Shown here: positions 52,119 through 61,175 of the stretch, piece after piece
Layout: every line of letters begins with the position of its first letter
Numbering within the stretch: the stretch's first letter is position 1
Translations under genes and position numbers: made by a program
The notes under the pieces: generated by a model
What the model saw: the letters and a program-made list of their open reading frames with translations, nothing else
Told to the model about the DNA's origin: nothing
Database searches by the model: none
Assembly: GCF_900086655.1 (NCBI RefSeq)
Contig: NZ_LT575476.1
Span: 2,329,869-2,393,868 of the forward strand
DNA from: Paenibacillus tuaregi
Lineage (GTDB): Bacteria > Bacillota > Bacilli > Paenibacillales > Paenibacillaceae
DNA length: 64,000 nt
Direction of reading: 5' to 3'

Positions 52119-52216
52119 TTTAGGAATTCGGTTTGTGTTCGAAAGGCTTTCGGAATGGAACGCCCGCTCCCATCGTTGTTGGTACTGGATTTCCCCGATT
52201 ATTTCCAGGGGCGTGC

Positions 52217-52645
52217 TTAGGACCAGGTCTCACCACTATCGAGGCTAAACTGCCACTCGATCCCGAATTTGTCGACGAGGCTGCCGTAGCATTTACTCCA
52301 GAACGTCTCCTGAAGCTCCATGCGGACATTTCCGCCTTCCTTCAACTTATTGAAATAGGATACGATCTTGTCCTTGTCCGTATCGATGACAGACAGGCTA
52401 ATGTTATTACCTTCAACAAATGGCATGCCTGGAAACACATCAGAGAACATGACGTTGCTGCCGCTGATAGTGAGACGGGTATGCATAATCAGATGTTTGG
52501 CTTCTTCCGGAATTTGAAATTCAGGATTCGGAGGATTATCTCCAAACGCCATCATATGGGGTTGCTCTGTGCCAAATACCTCCGCATAATACTCAACGGC
52601 TTCCCGGCAATTCCCGTTAAAATTAATGTACACTTCTACTGGCAT
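52217..52645 (-). CDS. VOC-family protein, PhnB-like
   Basis: 142 residues of the 3-dmu-9/PhnB glyoxalase fold. It starts MPVEVYINFNGNCREAVEYY (the PYLxFxGNCxEA pattern), with HLIMHTRLTISGSNVMFSD in the middle and GGNVRMELQETFWSKCYGSLVDKFGIEW at the end. Members often have no known substrate. GGAGCG precedes the ATG by 10 bases. It is alone on the minus strand, convergent with the phosphatase gene. Confidence 0.87.
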   Translation of the reverse strand: MPVEVYINFNGNCREAVEYYAEVFGTEQPHMMAFGDNPPNPEFQIPEEAKHLIMHTRLTISGSNVMFSDVFPGMPFVEGNNISLSVIDTDKDKIVSYFNKLKEGGNVRMELQETFWSKCYGSLVDKFGIEWQFSLDSGETWS

Positions 52646-52766
52646 CGATAGATCGCTCCTTTATTTAGTTGATTCACTCTCATAATAACCAGACACCGCT
52701 TTATATGCAAATCTTTCCGTAAACCTGCGCTATACCACAAAGGGGCCAGGCAGCAAGACCCCCTTA

Positions 52767-52869
52767 TTCAATGTGAAGGTGAAAAATGGTATTATAGTTG
52801 GTAGCGATTACATAAGTTCATTAATCTAGGCATGCCGGTTTGGTCCGGTTGAATGGTCAGGTTGACCAT
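52767..52869 (+). promoter_or_regulatory. Promoter and leader palindrome of the dihydroxyacetone kinase gene
   Basis: TTCAAT (52767-52772), 17 bases, TATTAT (52790-52795) make a plausible promoter. About 50 bases into the leader, ATGGTCA-GGT-TGACCAT (52853-52869) is a perfect 7+7 palindrome and a good operator candidate. Promoter by eye; no regulator assigned. Confidence 0.5.
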
Positions 52870-52904
52870 ACATTCACCGATCACAGACAAGGGGGAACTT
52901 ACTA

Positions 52905-54671
52905 ATGAAAAAGATTATAAACCAGCCTCATACTATGGTTGAGGACATGTGCAGAGGGCTTGTGCTTGCCCATCCGGAGCTTGAGTACAACCGAAAGTAT
53001 AATTTTATCCATAAACGCAAGTTGAATTCAGATAAGGTAACCTTGATCAGCGGGGGAGGCAGCGGACATGAGCCCGCTCATGCCGGGTTTGTCGGCCAGG
53101 GGATGCTGGATGCGGCGGTCTGTGGGGATGTATTTGCCTCCCCCTCTCAGATTCAGGTCTACCAGGCCATAAAAGCTTCTGCCGGCTCACAGGGAACTCT
53201 GCTGATCATTAAGAATTACAGCGGAGACATCATGAACTTCAAGAATGCCGCCCACCTTGCAGAAGAAGACGGAATTCTGGTGGATTATATCAAAGTGGAT
53301 GACGATATCGCTGTTGAGGACAGCTTGTACACCGTAGGACGGAGAGGCGTAGCTGGTACGGTATTTGTGCACAAGATTGCGGGGGCTGCGGCTGAGGAAG
53401 GCAAAACCCTGCCTGAAGTGAAGGCGATCGCCCAGAAAGCGGCGGATCATACTAGAAGCATCGGTTTTGCGCTGACATCCTGCACGGTACCGGCTAAGGG
53501 CACACCAACCTTTACGCTTGGCGACGACGAAATGGAATATGGGGTAGGTATTCATGGGGAACCCGGTATTCGTAGAGAGCCTCTGGTACCCGCCAATGAA
53601 CTGGCTGCCCGAATGGTGGCGGATTTGTTCCGGGATATCCGGTCAGGAGGTCACGAGGTACAGGAAGCCGCAGTACTGGTCAATGGCTTCGGCGGAACAC
53701 CGCTGCAGGAATTGTATGTGCTGGCAAATGCGGTGGTCAGGGAGATCCAGAGCCGTGATGCCGTTGTGATTAAGCTTTTTGTTGGAAATTATATGACAAG
53801 CATTGATATGGCGGGAGCTTCTGTATCTCTGCTTAGATTGGATGATGAGTTAAAACGGTACTTGCAGGCGGACTGTGACACCCCCGCGCTTCGGGTTGCA
53901 GGACCGTTTCTTCCAGTAGTCCCGGAGGAGTTGTCCGCTGCAAACCAGTCTGCCGATTCTCCCTCTGCGTCCTATATGTGCGAGACCGATCCGTCCTATG
54001 CCCGGATCAACGGGAATGCTTTCTCCTTGCACAATATCATTTATCTGATCGATAAAATGAGTGAAATCATCATCCGAAATGAAGTGCCTTTTTGTGAATT
54101 GGACGCCCATGCGGGGGATGGGGATTTCGGAATGAGCATTGCCAAAGGCTTCAAACAGCTGAAGCGCGATTGGCCGGACATTCTGCAGCAGCATACAGGC
54201 AGCATCGGTGAATTTCTGCAAGCCTGTTCACTGATTATTATGGAACACTGCGGCGGTGCTTCCGGCCCGATCTGGGGATCGGGGTTCCGGGCTGCGGGCA
54301 AATATGCCGCTGGCTTGATGGAGCTTACCAGTTCCGACTTTGCAGGCATGATGAAGGCTGTGGTGAAGGGAATACAGGACACTGGGGAACGCTCCTTCGG
54401 CAGAGGGGCGGTGCTTGGCGACAAGACCTTGATGGACGCCTTGATTCCTTTTGCAGAAGTGTGGGAGCAGGGTTCTCTTCAAGGGGAAGACCTGAAGCTT
54501 ACGGCTATCAGGGCGGCAGAGGCTGCGGCTCAGGGGGCAGAACACACAGCCTCCATCGTTGCCCGGATGGGCAGAGCAGGGGCCGTAGGGGAGCGCAGCT
54601 TGGGTTATCCAGATGCGGGTGCTCACGCGCTGGGGGTTATTTTCACAGAGCTGGCTCAGGCAATGGAATAG
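52905..54671 (+). CDS. ATP-dependent dihydroxyacetone (glycerone) kinase, DhaK-DhaL fusion
   Basis: 588 residues. The DhaK part, 1-330, has LISGGGSGHEPAHAGFVGQG and the substrate-binding His217 in YGVGIHGEPG. A linker follows, then DhaL (about 375-588) with metal-binding DAHAGDGDFG, GGASGPIWGSG, GDKTLMDALIPF and RSLGYPDAGA. The single-chain form uses ATP directly and needs no PTS-linked DhaM, unlike the E. coli DhaKLM. It phosphorylates dihydroxyacetone or a related triose for glycolysis. It stands alone with GGGGGA upstream and a hairpin terminator after it. Confidence 0.92.
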   Translation: MKKIINQPHTMVEDMCRGLVLAHPELEYNRKYNFIHKRKLNSDKVTLISGGGSGHEPAHAGFVGQGMLDAAVCGDVFASPSQIQVYQAIKASAGSQGTLLIIKNYSGDIMNFKNAAHLAEEDGILVDYIKVDDDIAVEDSLYTVGRRGVAGTVFVHKIAGAAAEEGKTLPEVKAIAQKAADHTRSIGFALTSCTVPAKGTPTFTLGDDEMEYGVGIHGEPGIRREPLVPANELAARMVADLFRDIRSGGHEVQEAAVLVNGFGGTPLQELYVLANAVVREIQSRDAVVIKLFVGNYMTSIDMAGASVSLLRLDDELKRYLQADCDTPALRVAGPFLPVVPEELSAANQSADSPSASYMCETDPSYARINGNAFSLHNIIYLIDKMSEIIIRNEVPFCELDAHAGDGDFGMSIAKGFKQLKRDWPDILQQHTGSIGEFLQACSLIIMEHCGGASGPIWGSGFRAAGKYAAGLMELTSSDFAGMMKAVVKGIQDTGERSFGRGAVLGDKTLMDALIPFAEVWEQGSLQGEDLKLTAIRAAEAAAQGAEHTASIVARMGRAGAVGERSLGYPDAGAHALGVIFTELAQAME

Positions 54672-54692
54672 GGTTTGAGGATACGCGACATG

Positions 54693-54724
54693 GTGACGCA
54701 GCTCAAGTGGCTGCGTCATTTTAC
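54693..54724 (+). terminator. Terminator of the glycerone kinase gene
   Basis: Stem TGACGCAGC / GCTGCGTCA with a CAAGTG-type loop, then TTTTAC. Confidence 0.85.
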
Positions 54725-54822
54725 GCTTGAGGAGTTCATATACCCTACATTATGGTGCTCAGAAAGTCGGATCGGCGATGAAAGATTTTGTTATTTTATA
54801 TATGCGGGAAGGAGCTGATCTC

Positions 54823-55698
54823 ATGAATACACTGGAAAATCTGAATCAAGCCATGAATTATATCGAAGATCATCTTCTGGAGGAGATCGATCTCAAAGAG
54901 GCGGCCAAGCATGCATTCTGTTCGGAATATCACTTTACAAGGATGTTCTCATTTCTGGCTGGTGTCACCTTAAGTGAGTATATCCGGCGCAGGCGCCTAA
55001 CCCTGGCCGCATTTGAACTTGTCAACGGACAACATCGGATTCTCGACATCGCCGTGAAGTACGGATATCAGTCGGCGGATGCGTTCAGCAGAGCTTTTCA
55101 GGGTATGCACGGTTTGACTCCATCAGAAGCCCGCAATCACGGTCAACCGCTTAAGGCCTATCCGCGGATGACCTTCCAGTTAACGATAAAGGGAGGAGAA
55201 CAGATGAATTACAGGATTGTGGAGAAAGAAGCATTTCGGATTGTAGGTCTCAGCAAACGGGTGCCGATTGTGTTTCAAGGCGTTAATCCGGAGATCTCGG
55301 CTATGGCGGAGAGTCTGAAGGAGGAGGATATTCTAGAATTAAAAGCGCTGTCCAATGTGGAGCCTTACGGGTTGATCAGTGCCTCAACAAATTTCTCGGA
55401 GGGCCGAATGAACGAAAAAGGTGAATTAGACCATTACATTGGAGCGGCAACGAAGGAGCTGTGCCCGGATAAATGGTCATGTCTGGAGGTTTCCGCTTCA
55501 ACGTGGGCTGTTTTTGAATCTGTTGGTCCGTTCCCGGATACTCTCCAGAATATTTGGGGTCGTATTTATTCTGAATGGTTCCCGTCGTCCAGTTATGAAC
55601 TGGCGGAAGGGCCGGAGCTTCTCTGGAATGAGAGCAAGGATGTGTCCGTTCCGAATTTCAGAAGCGAGATATGGATTCCGGTGTTGAAGAAGGATTAG
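54823..55698 (+). CDS. AraC-family regulator with GyrI-like effector-binding domain
   Basis: 291 residues. Two N-terminal AraC helix-turn-helix motifs ([21 protein letters not shown] and [22 protein letters not shown]) end near residue 105. A GyrI/AraC_E_bind domain follows, starting [21 protein letters not shown] and closing [23 protein letters not shown]. Rob/BmrR-type proteins of this layout bind hydrophobic drugs and switch on efflux. The ATG at 54823 behind GGAAGGAG is chosen; the longer frame adds 32 residues unlike the family. A fragment of a dehydrogenase gene follows on the same strand. Confidence 0.87.
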   Translation: MNTLENLNQAMNYIEDHLLEEIDLKEAAKHAFCSEYHFTRMFSFLAGVTLSEYIRRRRLTLAAFELVNGQHRILDIAVKYGYQSADAFSRAFQGMHGLTPSEARNHGQPLKAYPRMTFQLTIKGGEQMNYRIVEKEAFRIVGLSKRVPIVFQGVNPEISAMAESLKEEDILELKALSNVEPYGLISASTNFSEGRMNEKGELDHYIGAATKELCPDKWSCLEVSASTWAVFESVGPFPDTLQNIWGRIYSEWFPSSSYELAEGPELLWNESKDVSVPNFRSEIWIPVLKKD

Positions 55699-55712
55699 TT
55701 AACAGGGCCCGG

Positions 55713-55886
55713 ATCATCCGCAGCCAGCGGTCGGCCTGGCGGCTTAAGGAGCTCGCTGATCTTTATGAACAGGGCAGGCTGAAGATTCATATTCGACAGG
55801 TCTCCCCTCTGGAGCGGTCGGCAGATGCCTACCGGGCTGTTGAGCTCGGACATGGCCGGGGAAAGGTTGTTATAAATGTAGATTAG
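55713..55886 (+). pseudogene. C-terminal fragment of a zinc-type alcohol dehydrogenase/quinone oxidoreductase
   Basis: ELADLYEQGRLKIHIRQVSP, LERSADAYRAVELGHGRGK and VVINVD give the last 50-60 residues of MDR-family oxidoreductases. The catalytic and NADP-binding parts are absent; upstream is the intact regulator gene. It is a leftover of a deletion, probably of a gene once controlled by the neighbouring AraC regulator. No start or ribosome site of its own. Confidence 0.7.
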
Positions 55887-55941
55887 AGCGGCTAGTATCC
55901 AGTTAAATCTAGCAATTTCCTGTTATTCATAGGATAAGAGG

Positions 55942-55975
55942 AAGGTCCAGGGGGAAGCTCCTAGGGCCTTTTTTC
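55942..55975 (+). terminator. Terminator after the dehydrogenase remnant
   Basis: Stem AAGGTCC / GGGCCTT (one G-U pair) with inner AGG/CCT pairing, then TTTTTTCT. Confidence 0.8.
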
Positions 55976-56094
55976 TATATTACATCATATCGTAAATCTG
56001 GATTAAGAAAGTAAAGTCACACCAAAACAGACACAGCCAGCTCAATCTGGTATATTTGCTATAATTGGAAAAAACGTAACAGGGAGTGGAAAGT

Positions 56095-56796
56095 TTGAAA
56101 ACCATCACGATTCTCATTGCAGATGATGAGCCGGAGATTGCCGATCTGGTAGAGCTTCATTTAGTGAAAGAAGGCTATCAATGTATCAAAGTATCTAATG
56201 GGCAGGAGGCTCTACAGGTGGTTCAGACCCATTCGATTGACTTGGCTATTCTGGATATAATGATGCCTATCATGGACGGTTATGAATTAACCCGGCAAAT
56301 TCGCGAGCAGGATTACATGCCGATCATCTTTTTGAGTGCTAAAGCATCGGATCTGGACAAGATTAGCGGACTGGTCCGCGGTGCGGACGACTACGTGACT
56401 AAGCCCTTCAATCCTATGGAGCTGGTTGCCCGTGTGAACGCACAGTTAAGGCGTGTCAGGGAATTCAATCAGCAGACACAAGCGAGCCCGGCGAGTTCGG
56501 TTGTACAGGCAGGGGGAGTAGTCATTCACCCGGAGGAACGTACGGTTTTTCTTTATGGCAAACCTATTGAGCTTACGCCAAAAGAATTTGATATTTTATA
56601 TCTGCTCGCCAGTTATCCGAAGAAGGTCTTCACTACGGAGAATATTTTTGAACAGGTGTGGGGCGAAGCGTACTATGAGGGCAGCAATACGGTCATGGTC
56701 CACATTCGTACCTTGCGTAAGAAGCTTGGGGAAGATACGCATAAAAATAAGCTGATCAAAACGGTTTGGGGAGTGGGATATACGTTCAATGGCTAA
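56095..56796 (+). CDS. OmpR-family response regulator
   Basis: 233 residues. The receiver has Asp54 (ILDIMMP), acidic pair DDE and Lys in VTKPFNP. The winged helix (IELTPKEFDILYLLASYPKK, GSNTVMVHIRTLRKKLGED) ends TVWGVGYTFNG. The TTG start at 56095 is preferred to a GTG three codons earlier, which would touch the GGGAG ribosome site. TATAAT at 56060-56065 is a likely -10 without a good -35. It overlaps the kinase gene by 8 bases. It probably controls the transporter genes that follow; this is inferred. Confidence 0.87.
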   Translation: MKTITILIADDEPEIADLVELHLVKEGYQCIKVSNGQEALQVVQTHSIDLAILDIMMPIMDGYELTRQIREQDYMPIIFLSAKASDLDKISGLVRGADDYVTKPFNPMELVARVNAQLRRVREFNQQTQASPASSVVQAGGVVIHPEERTVFLYGKPIELTPKEFDILYLLASYPKKVFTTENIFEQVWGEAYYEGSNTVMVHIRTLRKKLGEDTHKNKLIKTVWGVGYTFNG

Positions 56797-57901
56797 GATG
56801 ATCCAAAGCTTCCGGTTCAAAATGATTCTTTTGTTTGGTCTAAGTATGTTATTCTCCGGTGGGATAACTTATCTGGTCTTCAAAGCTTTGCAAGGTTATT
56901 ATCATACCACCCGGTTCGAGAATCCGCTGACTCAAGTCCGTTATTTCATAAGAGAAGTTGGCGATATTAACTTTTTTATGATTATTTTTATCCCGCTTTC
57001 CATCTTGTTCTTCTTTCTGCTTACCAAGCGTTACGCCCGTTACTTCCAGCAAATTTCTAACGGAATCAATCAGCTTGCATCTGGCGACTTTAACAGTAAG
57101 GTGGACATTCCAACCAAAGATGAATTCGGACACATTGCCAGAGACATCAATTTGGCGGGTGAGAAGTTGAAGCAGGCGGTTGAGCGGGGGGATTTTGCGG
57201 AGAACAGTAAGGAGCAGCTGATCTTGAACCTGGCGCACGACCTGCGGACACCGCTGACCTCAGTGCTCGGGTATCTGGATTTTATCGGGCAGAACCATGA
57301 ACTGACTGTAGATGAAATTAAACACTACTCAAGTATTGCTTATACCAAATCACAGCGCCTCGAAACCTTGATCGATCAATTGTTTGAAATTAGCCGAATG
57401 AACTACGGGAAACTAAAGATGGAGAAAAAGATGATTAATCTCAGTCAGCTTCTTCATCAGTTGAACGAGGAGTTATATCCCGTACTTGAGAAGAATGAAC
57501 TGACCACCCGTCTTAGATTGGAACCTAATCTGTTGATTCAAGGTGACGGCGAGATGCTGGCCCGCGTCTATGCAAATCTGCTCACGAATGCCATTAGATA
57601 TGGCCATGAAGGCAAATATGTGGACATCCATGGTTACCTCCAAGAAGGTGAGGCAGTGGTGCAAATTATCAATTTTGGGGACCCGATCCCTCAGGAAGAA
57701 ATCCCCCACCTCTTTGATGAGTTCTTTATCGGAGACAAGTCACGCAACCATACGGAAGGAAGTACTGGACTAGGTTTATATATTGCCAAAAATATTGTGG
57801 ATCAGCATCAGGGCCATATTTCAGCTCAGAGCAGTTTTATTCGTACGGTGTTTGAAGTCCGATTGCCAGCAGCGGCGACAGCGTCTAGCACAACCGTTTA
57901 A
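56789..57901 (+). CDS. Sensor histidine kinase paired with the OmpR-type regulator
   Basis: 370 residues: TM1 (FKMILLFGLSMLFSGGITYLV), a very short outer loop of about 35 residues, TM2 (FFMIIFIPLSILFFFLL), HAMP, H box NLAHDLRTPLTSVLGYL with His150, and ATPase motifs NLLTNAIRYGHEG and GSTGLGLYIAKNIV. The small outer loop and NLAHDLRTPLT box resemble VanS-type or membrane-sensing kinases. It likely senses the state of the envelope or a partner protein rather than a bulky soluble ligand. Ends 99 bases before the permease gene. Confidence 0.87.
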   Translation: MAKMIQSFRFKMILLFGLSMLFSGGITYLVFKALQGYYHTTRFENPLTQVRYFIREVGDINFFMIIFIPLSILFFFLLTKRYARYFQQISNGINQLASGDFNSKVDIPTKDEFGHIARDINLAGEKLKQAVERGDFAENSKEQLILNLAHDLRTPLTSVLGYLDFIGQNHELTVDEIKHYSSIAYTKSQRLETLIDQLFEISRMNYGKLKMEKKMINLSQLLHQLNEELYPVLEKNELTTRLRLEPNLLIQGDGEMLARVYANLLTNAIRYGHEGKYVDIHGYLQEGEAVVQIINFGDPIPQEEIPHLFDEFFIGDKSRNHTEGSTGLGLYIAKNIVDQHQGHISAQSSFIRTVFEVRLPAAATASSTTV

Positions 57902-57955
57902 CTATAGAACGCCAATTTAAGGAAAACTTTATTTTTACCCTACATCTTTTTTTAT

Positions 57956-57972
57956 CAGATTATCCTAATCTG
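57956..57972. promoter_or_regulatory. Perfect palindrome ahead of the transporter genes
   Basis: CAGATTA-TCC-TAATCTG, 29 bases before the first permease start codon. It lacks a T-run on either strand after the stem, so it is more like a protein-binding site than a terminator. Regulator unknown; the neighbouring response regulator is the obvious candidate. Confidence 0.4.
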
Positions 57973-58000
57973 TCTCTAGGAAAGGCAGGAGGAACTGAGA

Positions 58001-58918
58001 ATGAGGATGTGGGGTTTTTGCCGTGGGTTGGGGCTCGCGGGGCGGATCAAGATGATCAGGTGGCTTCGGAAGGACGCGGCCGTGGCCTGGTTATTTTTAA
58101 TTCCAAGTGGTGTCGGGTTCTCGCTGTTCTACCTGATTCCGTTTGCCCAAGGGGTATTCCAGTCCTTTATGGAGGGTACTGGAGACAGCCAGGCTGTCAG
58201 TCTGAGTCATTACAGTGAGCTAATTGCGAGCGGCTCATTTAAAAAGGCGGCATTCAATACCTTTTATTTCAGTGCGGTTAGTGTGCCGATCATGATTGTT
58301 GTGTCGCTGGGTTTGGCGATGCTTCTGAATAAAAATTTATATTTCCGAAAATGGCTGCGGACTGCCTACGTAATGCCGCTTGTTGTACCCGTCGCCTCGA
58401 TTATCTTGATTTGGCAGATCCTGTTCGATTGGAACGGTTCTTTAAATCTCTGGCTGAGTTATTTAGGAAAGAGCCGTGTGGATTGGATGAAGACGGATGC
58501 GGCCAGGTATGTGGTGATCGTTATTTATATTTGGAAGAACATCGGGTACAACATCATCCTGTTTCTTGCGGGACTTCAGCAGATCCCTAAGGATTATTAT
58601 GAAACGGCCCAAGTGGAAGGCGCTGGACGATTCTGGCAGCTGAGAAGCATCACGCTCGTCTATCTGACATCGACTCTGTTCTTTGTAACCATCATGTCCA
58701 TTATTAACTCTTTTAAAGTGTTCAGAGAAACGTATTTGATCGCAGGGGCTTATCCGCATGACAGTATCTATATGCTTCAGCATTATATGAACAACATGTT
58801 TATGGAACTAGACATCCAGAAACTGACTGCGGCGGCAGCTATGATGGCTCTAGGTATTCTCATCATCGTCATGGTTTTGTTCGGGGTGGAACGCCGCCAT
58901 CGGCGATCCATGGAGTAG
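58001..58918 (+). CDS. Carbohydrate ABC transporter permease (MalF/UgpA-like)
   Basis: 305 residues with six membrane helices. The N terminus fits the UgpA type (LFLIPSGVGFSLFYLIPFAQGVFQSF). The EAA loop is YETAQVEGAGRFWQLRSITLVYL. It pairs with the next gene product to form the channel of a sugar importer of the CUT1 class. AGGAGG lies 8 bases before the ATG. The operon lacks an ATPase; in Bacillota a shared ATPase such as MsmX commonly serves such importers. Confidence 0.9.
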   Translation: MRMWGFCRGLGLAGRIKMIRWLRKDAAVAWLFLIPSGVGFSLFYLIPFAQGVFQSFMEGTGDSQAVSLSHYSELIASGSFKKAAFNTFYFSAVSVPIMIVVSLGLAMLLNKNLYFRKWLRTAYVMPLVVPVASIILIWQILFDWNGSLNLWLSYLGKSRVDWMKTDAARYVVIVIYIWKNIGYNIILFLAGLQQIPKDYYETAQVEGAGRFWQLRSITLVYLTSTLFFVTIMSIINSFKVFRETYLIAGAYPHDSIYMLQHYMNNMFMELDIQKLTAAAAMMALGILIIVMVLFGVERRHRRSME

Positions 58919-58935
58919 GAAGGAGGAGGGGACGA

Positions 58936-59814
58936 TTGCGGGTTAGATTAACCCTTGTAAAGATTGTATTAACCATAGTGATGTGTGTATTTGCCGTCTT
59001 ACTGCTGTTTCCGATAGGAATTACCTTTATAAATTCGCTCACGACCAAGCAGGAAATTGAACTCAACTATGGCCCTATAGGCCGAATCAACGAGACGGTA
59101 GTTGGACGAGAAATGCCATTTGTGAATTTAAAGCTGATGCCGGATCTGGTGTCCCTGGAACAGTATGGCGAAGTGCTCGTGAACAGCCCGAAATTTCTAA
59201 TGATGTTCTGGAATTCGGTGTTCCTGGTGCTGCCGATCATCGCCGGACAAGTGTTCGTTGCATCTCTCGCCGCTTATGCCCTTTCCAAGCTGAACTTTCG
59301 GGGACGTGATGCGCTGTTCTTTGCCTATCTCTTGACGATGCTTATGCCGTTTCAAGTGACCTTGGTGCCGAATTACATGATGGCCGATCGACTGGGACTG
59401 CTGAATAGTCCAAGTGCAATTATTCTGCCGGGTATTTTTGCAGCGTTCGGGGTGTTTATGCTTCGCCAGTTCATGCTGCATATTCCCTATGCCTATATCG
59501 AAGCGGCCAAGATAGACGGAGCCAGCCATTTGCGGATCTTTTATACGATAATACTGCCTATGGTTAAACCTGGTCTTTCCGCGCTGGTGATCCTTTTGTT
59601 TGTGGATTATTGGAACATGGTGGAGCAGCCGCTTATTTTTTTGGATGATCCGTTCAAACAGCCATTATCTGTGTATTTGTCCAATGTGAATGAAGGTCAG
59701 CGTGGTGTTGCTTTTGCCGCGTCCGCGCTGTATATGGCACCGATGGTGCTGCTGTATTTATATGCGGAGTCTTACTTTATTGAAGGGGTTCAGCTGTCCG
59801 GGATCAAGGGGTAG
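58936..59814 (+). CDS. Carbohydrate ABC transporter permease (MalG/UgpE-like)
   Basis: 292 residues and six helices. The MalG-type core begins SLAAYALSKLNFRGRD, and the EAA loop is YIEAAKIDGASHLRIFYTIILPMVKPG. An enlarged outer loop after TM1 (about residues 37-75, LTTKQEIELNYGPI...) is longer than in typical family members. TTG start immediately behind AGGAGGAGGGG. 17 bases after the first permease. The next gene, unusually, encodes a membrane-fusion protein. Confidence 0.88.
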   Translation: MRVRLTLVKIVLTIVMCVFAVLLLFPIGITFINSLTTKQEIELNYGPIGRINETVVGREMPFVNLKLMPDLVSLEQYGEVLVNSPKFLMMFWNSVFLVLPIIAGQVFVASLAAYALSKLNFRGRDALFFAYLLTMLMPFQVTLVPNYMMADRLGLLNSPSAIILPGIFAAFGVFMLRQFMLHIPYAYIEAAKIDGASHLRIFYTIILPMVKPGLSALVILLFVDYWNMVEQPLIFLDDPFKQPLSVYLSNVNEGQRGVAFAASALYMAPMVLLYLYAESYFIEGVQLSGIKG

Positions 59815-59886
59815 GACTGGGGAAGAGAATTTGCAGGTTGGGATGAAATATATACAACATCGCTCTTAGGAGGAGAAAAGCGGGAT

Positions 59887-61047
59887 ATGGAGTCAGGAAA
59901 AGAGATCTCGGATCGCAAGCGCAAACGGATGATCATGATTGCGTTCATTGTATTTGTAGTGGGACTGGTGCTCTTTACCTTATTCAGTAACACACTGCAA
60001 TCGTTAACCCTTCCAAAAGTCAGCACTGAAAAACCGGCTAGAGGTAGTCTTGTACATACGTATGAAGGCGGCGGGGTACTAAAGCCTGTCGCGGAAGCGA
60101 GGCTGACAAATTCTTCTGGCTGGAAAGTACAGAAAGTTCTTGTGAAGGAGGGGGATCGTGTTAAAAAGGGACAGAAGCTTATCCAATACGACAGCAAAGC
60201 CGCTGAACGCGAACTGCAGGATGAGCTAAGCAACTTGAATAAGCAAAATATCGAACTTCAGCGTCTTCAGGATCAGTTCATCCAATCGGCCACAGAGGGG
60301 GATGAATTCAAAATCCGGGCAGCAAAGCGCGATATCGAAGCCCACAAACTTGATCAGACCGTGCAGGAACGCAAAATTAATGGGCTCAAGGAGCAATTGA
60401 ATAGCCAAAAGGAGCTTACTGCCCCTTTTGATGGAGTAATCACGAAAGTAAGTGCCATCAAAGGCATGGCCGGGGGAGGAGAGCCGGATGTGGTGATCTC
60501 AAACAGTACTTCGGGATATCAATTTGACATTTCGCTGGATGGTCCGCTATTGTCCGTCCTCGGCTTGTCCATTGGGGAGAAGCTGGAGGTAGAGATATCT
60601 ACATCCCAGGAACCCAAGCCGCGGATGAGTCAAGGCACAATTACCGAGATGAGATCGGCGGAGCCGCGAACGCAGAGTGAGGCCGATGCGGGAACAGGCA
60701 GCACGCTAACCATTCCCCAGAAGACACTGAGTATAAAAGTGGTAGATTCCGGCCTGCAAGGAGGTGAGCAAGCATTAATCAAGCTTGAGAAGCGATCAAG
60801 CAAAGAGGGCTTTAAGGTATCTCCAGGGGCGATTCGCAAGGAACGAGAGGGCATGTATATGTTTAAAGTTGAGGAACAGGTAGGAGCACTCGGTAACGTG
60901 TTTGTTGCCCGTAAGGTCCGTCTCACTTCCGTTGAAACCAATGGCAGGGAAACGATGGTTCAGTCGGAAGGCCTTTATGACGATGACAAGATTATTTTGG
61001 AGAGCAGTGAGCCGTTACAGGACGGCAACCGGATTCGTCTGGAGTAA
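59887..61047 (+). CDS. HlyD/MacA-type membrane-fusion (adaptor) protein
   Basis: 386 residues. An N-terminal anchor (MIMIAFIVFVVGLVLFTLFS) is followed by the first half of a lipoyl-like hairpin (VKEGDRVKKGQKLIQYDS), a coiled coil of about 70 residues rich in Gln/Glu/Leu, the second lipoyl half (LTAPFDGVITKVSAIKG) and beta-barrel domains to the end. Adaptors of this class normally serve exporters (MacAB, YknWXYZ-like). Here the gene lies within a sugar-importer operon, 73 bases after the second permease, with GGAGGAG upstream. Its partner is not clear. A short palindromic repeat follows. Confidence 0.88.
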   Translation: MESGKEISDRKRKRMIMIAFIVFVVGLVLFTLFSNTLQSLTLPKVSTEKPARGSLVHTYEGGGVLKPVAEARLTNSSGWKVQKVLVKEGDRVKKGQKLIQYDSKAAERELQDELSNLNKQNIELQRLQDQFIQSATEGDEFKIRAAKRDIEAHKLDQTVQERKINGLKEQLNSQKELTAPFDGVITKVSAIKGMAGGGEPDVVISNSTSGYQFDISLDGPLLSVLGLSIGEKLEVEISTSQEPKPRMSQGTITEMRSAEPRTQSEADAGTGSTLTIPQKTLSIKVVDSGLQGGEQALIKLEKRSSKEGFKVSPGAIRKEREGMYMFKVEEQVGALGNVFVARKVRLTSVETNGRETMVQSEGLYDDDKIILESSEPLQDGNRIRLE

Positions 61048-61079
61048 TTGAGTTTAAGGAGCGTACTAAAAATATATAC

Positions 61080-61156
61080 GTTATATAAAATGAACTTTAG
61101 AATTAACCCACCTCAGCGCCCCAAAAGGGTAACCTTCATAAGTTCACTTTATATAG
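61080..61156. repeat. MITE-like palindromic repeat, short copy 4
   Basis: 77 bases. Ends GTTATATAAAATGAACTTTAG and CATAAGTTCACTTTATATAG pair over about 16 bases. The interior CAGCGCCCCAAAAGGGTAA matches the right end of long copy 1. It lies in the operon between the adaptor gene and the binding-protein gene; the ribosome site TGGAGGA of the latter begins five bases after it. Confidence 0.82.
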
Positions 61157-61175
61157 ATAATGGAGGAATTATAGG

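Noticed and set aside
52133-52651. Plus-strand frame of 172 codons opposite the VOC gene
   Set aside because: The opposite strand encodes a complete VOC protein with a good ribosome site; this frame has neither a motif nor a start signal.
52809-52825. A fifth copy of the palindromic repeat (CATAAGTTCATTAAT)
   Set aside because: Only about 12 bases agree with the repeat end, no second arm is present, and the rest diverges; chance similarity is likely.
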